A program made the position numbers and the translations under genes. From contig VCJN01000247.1 of the NCBI GenBank assembly GCA_006384855.1, forward strand, positions 1 through 64,000: a stretch of 64,000 nt of DNA, in the 5' to 3' direction. Positions within the stretch are counted from its first letter, which is position 1. Each line of letters opens with the position of its first letter. Below the pieces are notes generated by a model. That model worked only from the letters and a program-made list of their open reading frames with translations. It was not told where the DNA came from and made no database searches. The stretch comes from Tetraselmis striata. Lineage: Eukaryota; Chlorophyta; Chlorodendrophyceae; Chlorodendrales; Chlorodendraceae. Below are positions 62,872 to 64,000 of the stretch, piece by piece.

Positions 62872-64000
62872 GATCTAAACTAGTTTATGGGGTTTCCTAC
62901 TTTCCAAACCGGTTTTTCGACAACATGTGCTGCTAAGTGGTATGGGGTACTAGTTCACCCGTCGCTGCGCCCTTTCGTGTGCAACACAAGTAGACATAAA
63001 AGCAGCCGTAACGGCTCAGTCGGCCATCCTCAAGCTTCGCTGTGTTACACACATTGATTAAACGTCCCGCATCTTGTTGCGGGCAAGGTCACATGTTGCT
63101 TGTTTCAAGACCACACCCGGCTCACCATCCGTTTGTGTAATTCTCATCAAAACGTCCGTGCGTCACCATGCCAGATGGAGAAGACCCCGTCGCCGGGCCG
63201 GCGTTCGAATCGTTGCAAGCAGACATGCAAGCCCTACATTGCTGCTCGAGCTCACATCGTCCCTGGCCCAATTGACAGCTTGCGAACGTGGTGTCGATGC
63301 TCGAGACGGATCACATGGCTATGGCTCCGGGGAACGCGTCGCGGGACAGCTGACGAGCAGCGGGGGAGTTGCAGTGCGCCCCGACTTGCTAGAGCTAGCC
63401 CATAGCGGCCGTGTCGGAGCAAAATCCGCGAGTGACGAGGACGACTGCCTCGCGGTGCCACAACAAATGCAACTAGCAGAGCCTGGTTACAATGACTGCG
63501 TTGGACCGCGGTCGGCCGAATGCCTAGGCTTTAACTCTTTGCGTACCGACCTGGCGAATGACTACCTCAAGCAAGATGACCGGTGTTTGCCGGCCCAAGA
63601 GGAGTACATTTGGTTGACGTGTTTTGGGCTCACATCGCCGCTCTCTTCGTGGATCTCGACGAGCTGCTGCCCTACTATGTCCCCGCTACTAATCAAGACT
63701 TCGCCCCTTACCTCGCGCGCCCCCGCCGGAACCACGCCGAGGCCATCGACAAGGCGTTTCGCTTTCGTCCAGCCTTTCTGAGGAGGCTCAACGAGATCAA
63801 GCGTGTGCACAGCGATCACGGGGAGCTGGACGTACTGCGGGTTCAGCATTTCCAGCCCGCAGCAGAGCACTTGGGGATCTGCCGTTTTCGGCATCTTGAT
63901 GTGCGACTACGAGCGTCGGGTTTTCGAGGCGACAATCGCCGGCCGCGCGAAGGATACCGCCATGGCTCGGTTGGCGGCGACGACGCTAGCATGTCGCGGG
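62872..64000 (+). mobile_element. Second, diverged copy of the DIRS-like gag-recombinase element (partial)
   Basis: 62872-63058 matches A1 of the 26881 element (GATCTAAACTAGTTTATGGG, TAGACATAAAAGCAGCC). A gag homologue starts at ATG 63171 (MPDGEDPVAGPAFESLQADM). It shifts frame by about 63230 (LTSSLAQLTACERGVDARDG onwards) and again near 63630, so it is a pseudogene. Conserved blocks include LLELAHSGRVGAKS and YLKQDDRCLPAQEEYIW. The element runs past the window end, so its recombinase and right repeats are not seen. Confidence 0.8.

Overview
The window looks like nuclear DNA of a green alga (Chlorophyta, order uncertain). The host genes are GC-rich and split by many short introns with GTGCGC- or GTGAGC-type donors and CAG acceptors. 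Plant-type TTTAGGG motifs occur inside an intron, one gene resembles the plant TKI1/Cramped-like family, and long pure G or C tracts (12-28 nt) are scattered through introns. I see no bacterial operons, rRNA genes, intact tRNA genes or CRISPR loci.

Host genes. (1) 12079-1941, minus: a 15-exon C2-domain inositol polyphosphate 5-phosphatase, with a glutamine-rich N-terminus and a long insert in the catalytic domain. (2) 30415-34811, plus: an 8-exon SPRY-LisH-CTLH-CRA protein of the RanBPM/Gid1 family. (3) 39431-37389, minus: a 3-exon TKI1/Cramped-like protein. (4) 43288-42167, minus: an intronless multi-pass membrane protein with a transit-like N-terminus. (5) 59004-60547, plus: a 2-exon protein resembling DUF6940. 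They look like independent single genes with no shared pathway.

Mobile DNA dominates the rest. At 19118-26673 lies an apparently intact Ty1/copia element (325-bp LTRs, 5-bp target duplication, one 2132-aa gag-pol frame) with a cytosine-C5 DNA methyltransferase domain between Gag and protease. Next to it, 26881-30102 is a tyrosine-recombinase element with the split direct repeats (A1...B1-A2-B2) of PAT/Kangaroo-type DIRS elements, carrying gag and recombinase but no reverse transcriptase. A diverged relative starts at 62872 and runs off the window. A second, decayed split-repeat recombinase element lies at about 43741-45777. A decayed non-LTR element fills 47885-52142 and faces an inverted copy of its 3' end (53222-52757). 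Immediately after comes a Ginger-like DDE element (53267-56894) with inverted ends, a TATA target duplication and arrays of 20-bp palindromes at about 30-bp spacing inside both ends. Smaller pieces include a SINE-like family (at least five copies), Harbinger- and SWIM-type transposase remnants, a LINE tail and several unnamed dispersed repeats.

The most unusual items are the methyltransferase-bearing copia element, the phased palindrome arrays of the Ginger-like element, and the RT-less gag-recombinase element with its possible in-frame intron. All exon models are manual reads of splice consensus and phase; none is backed by transcripts or database searches.
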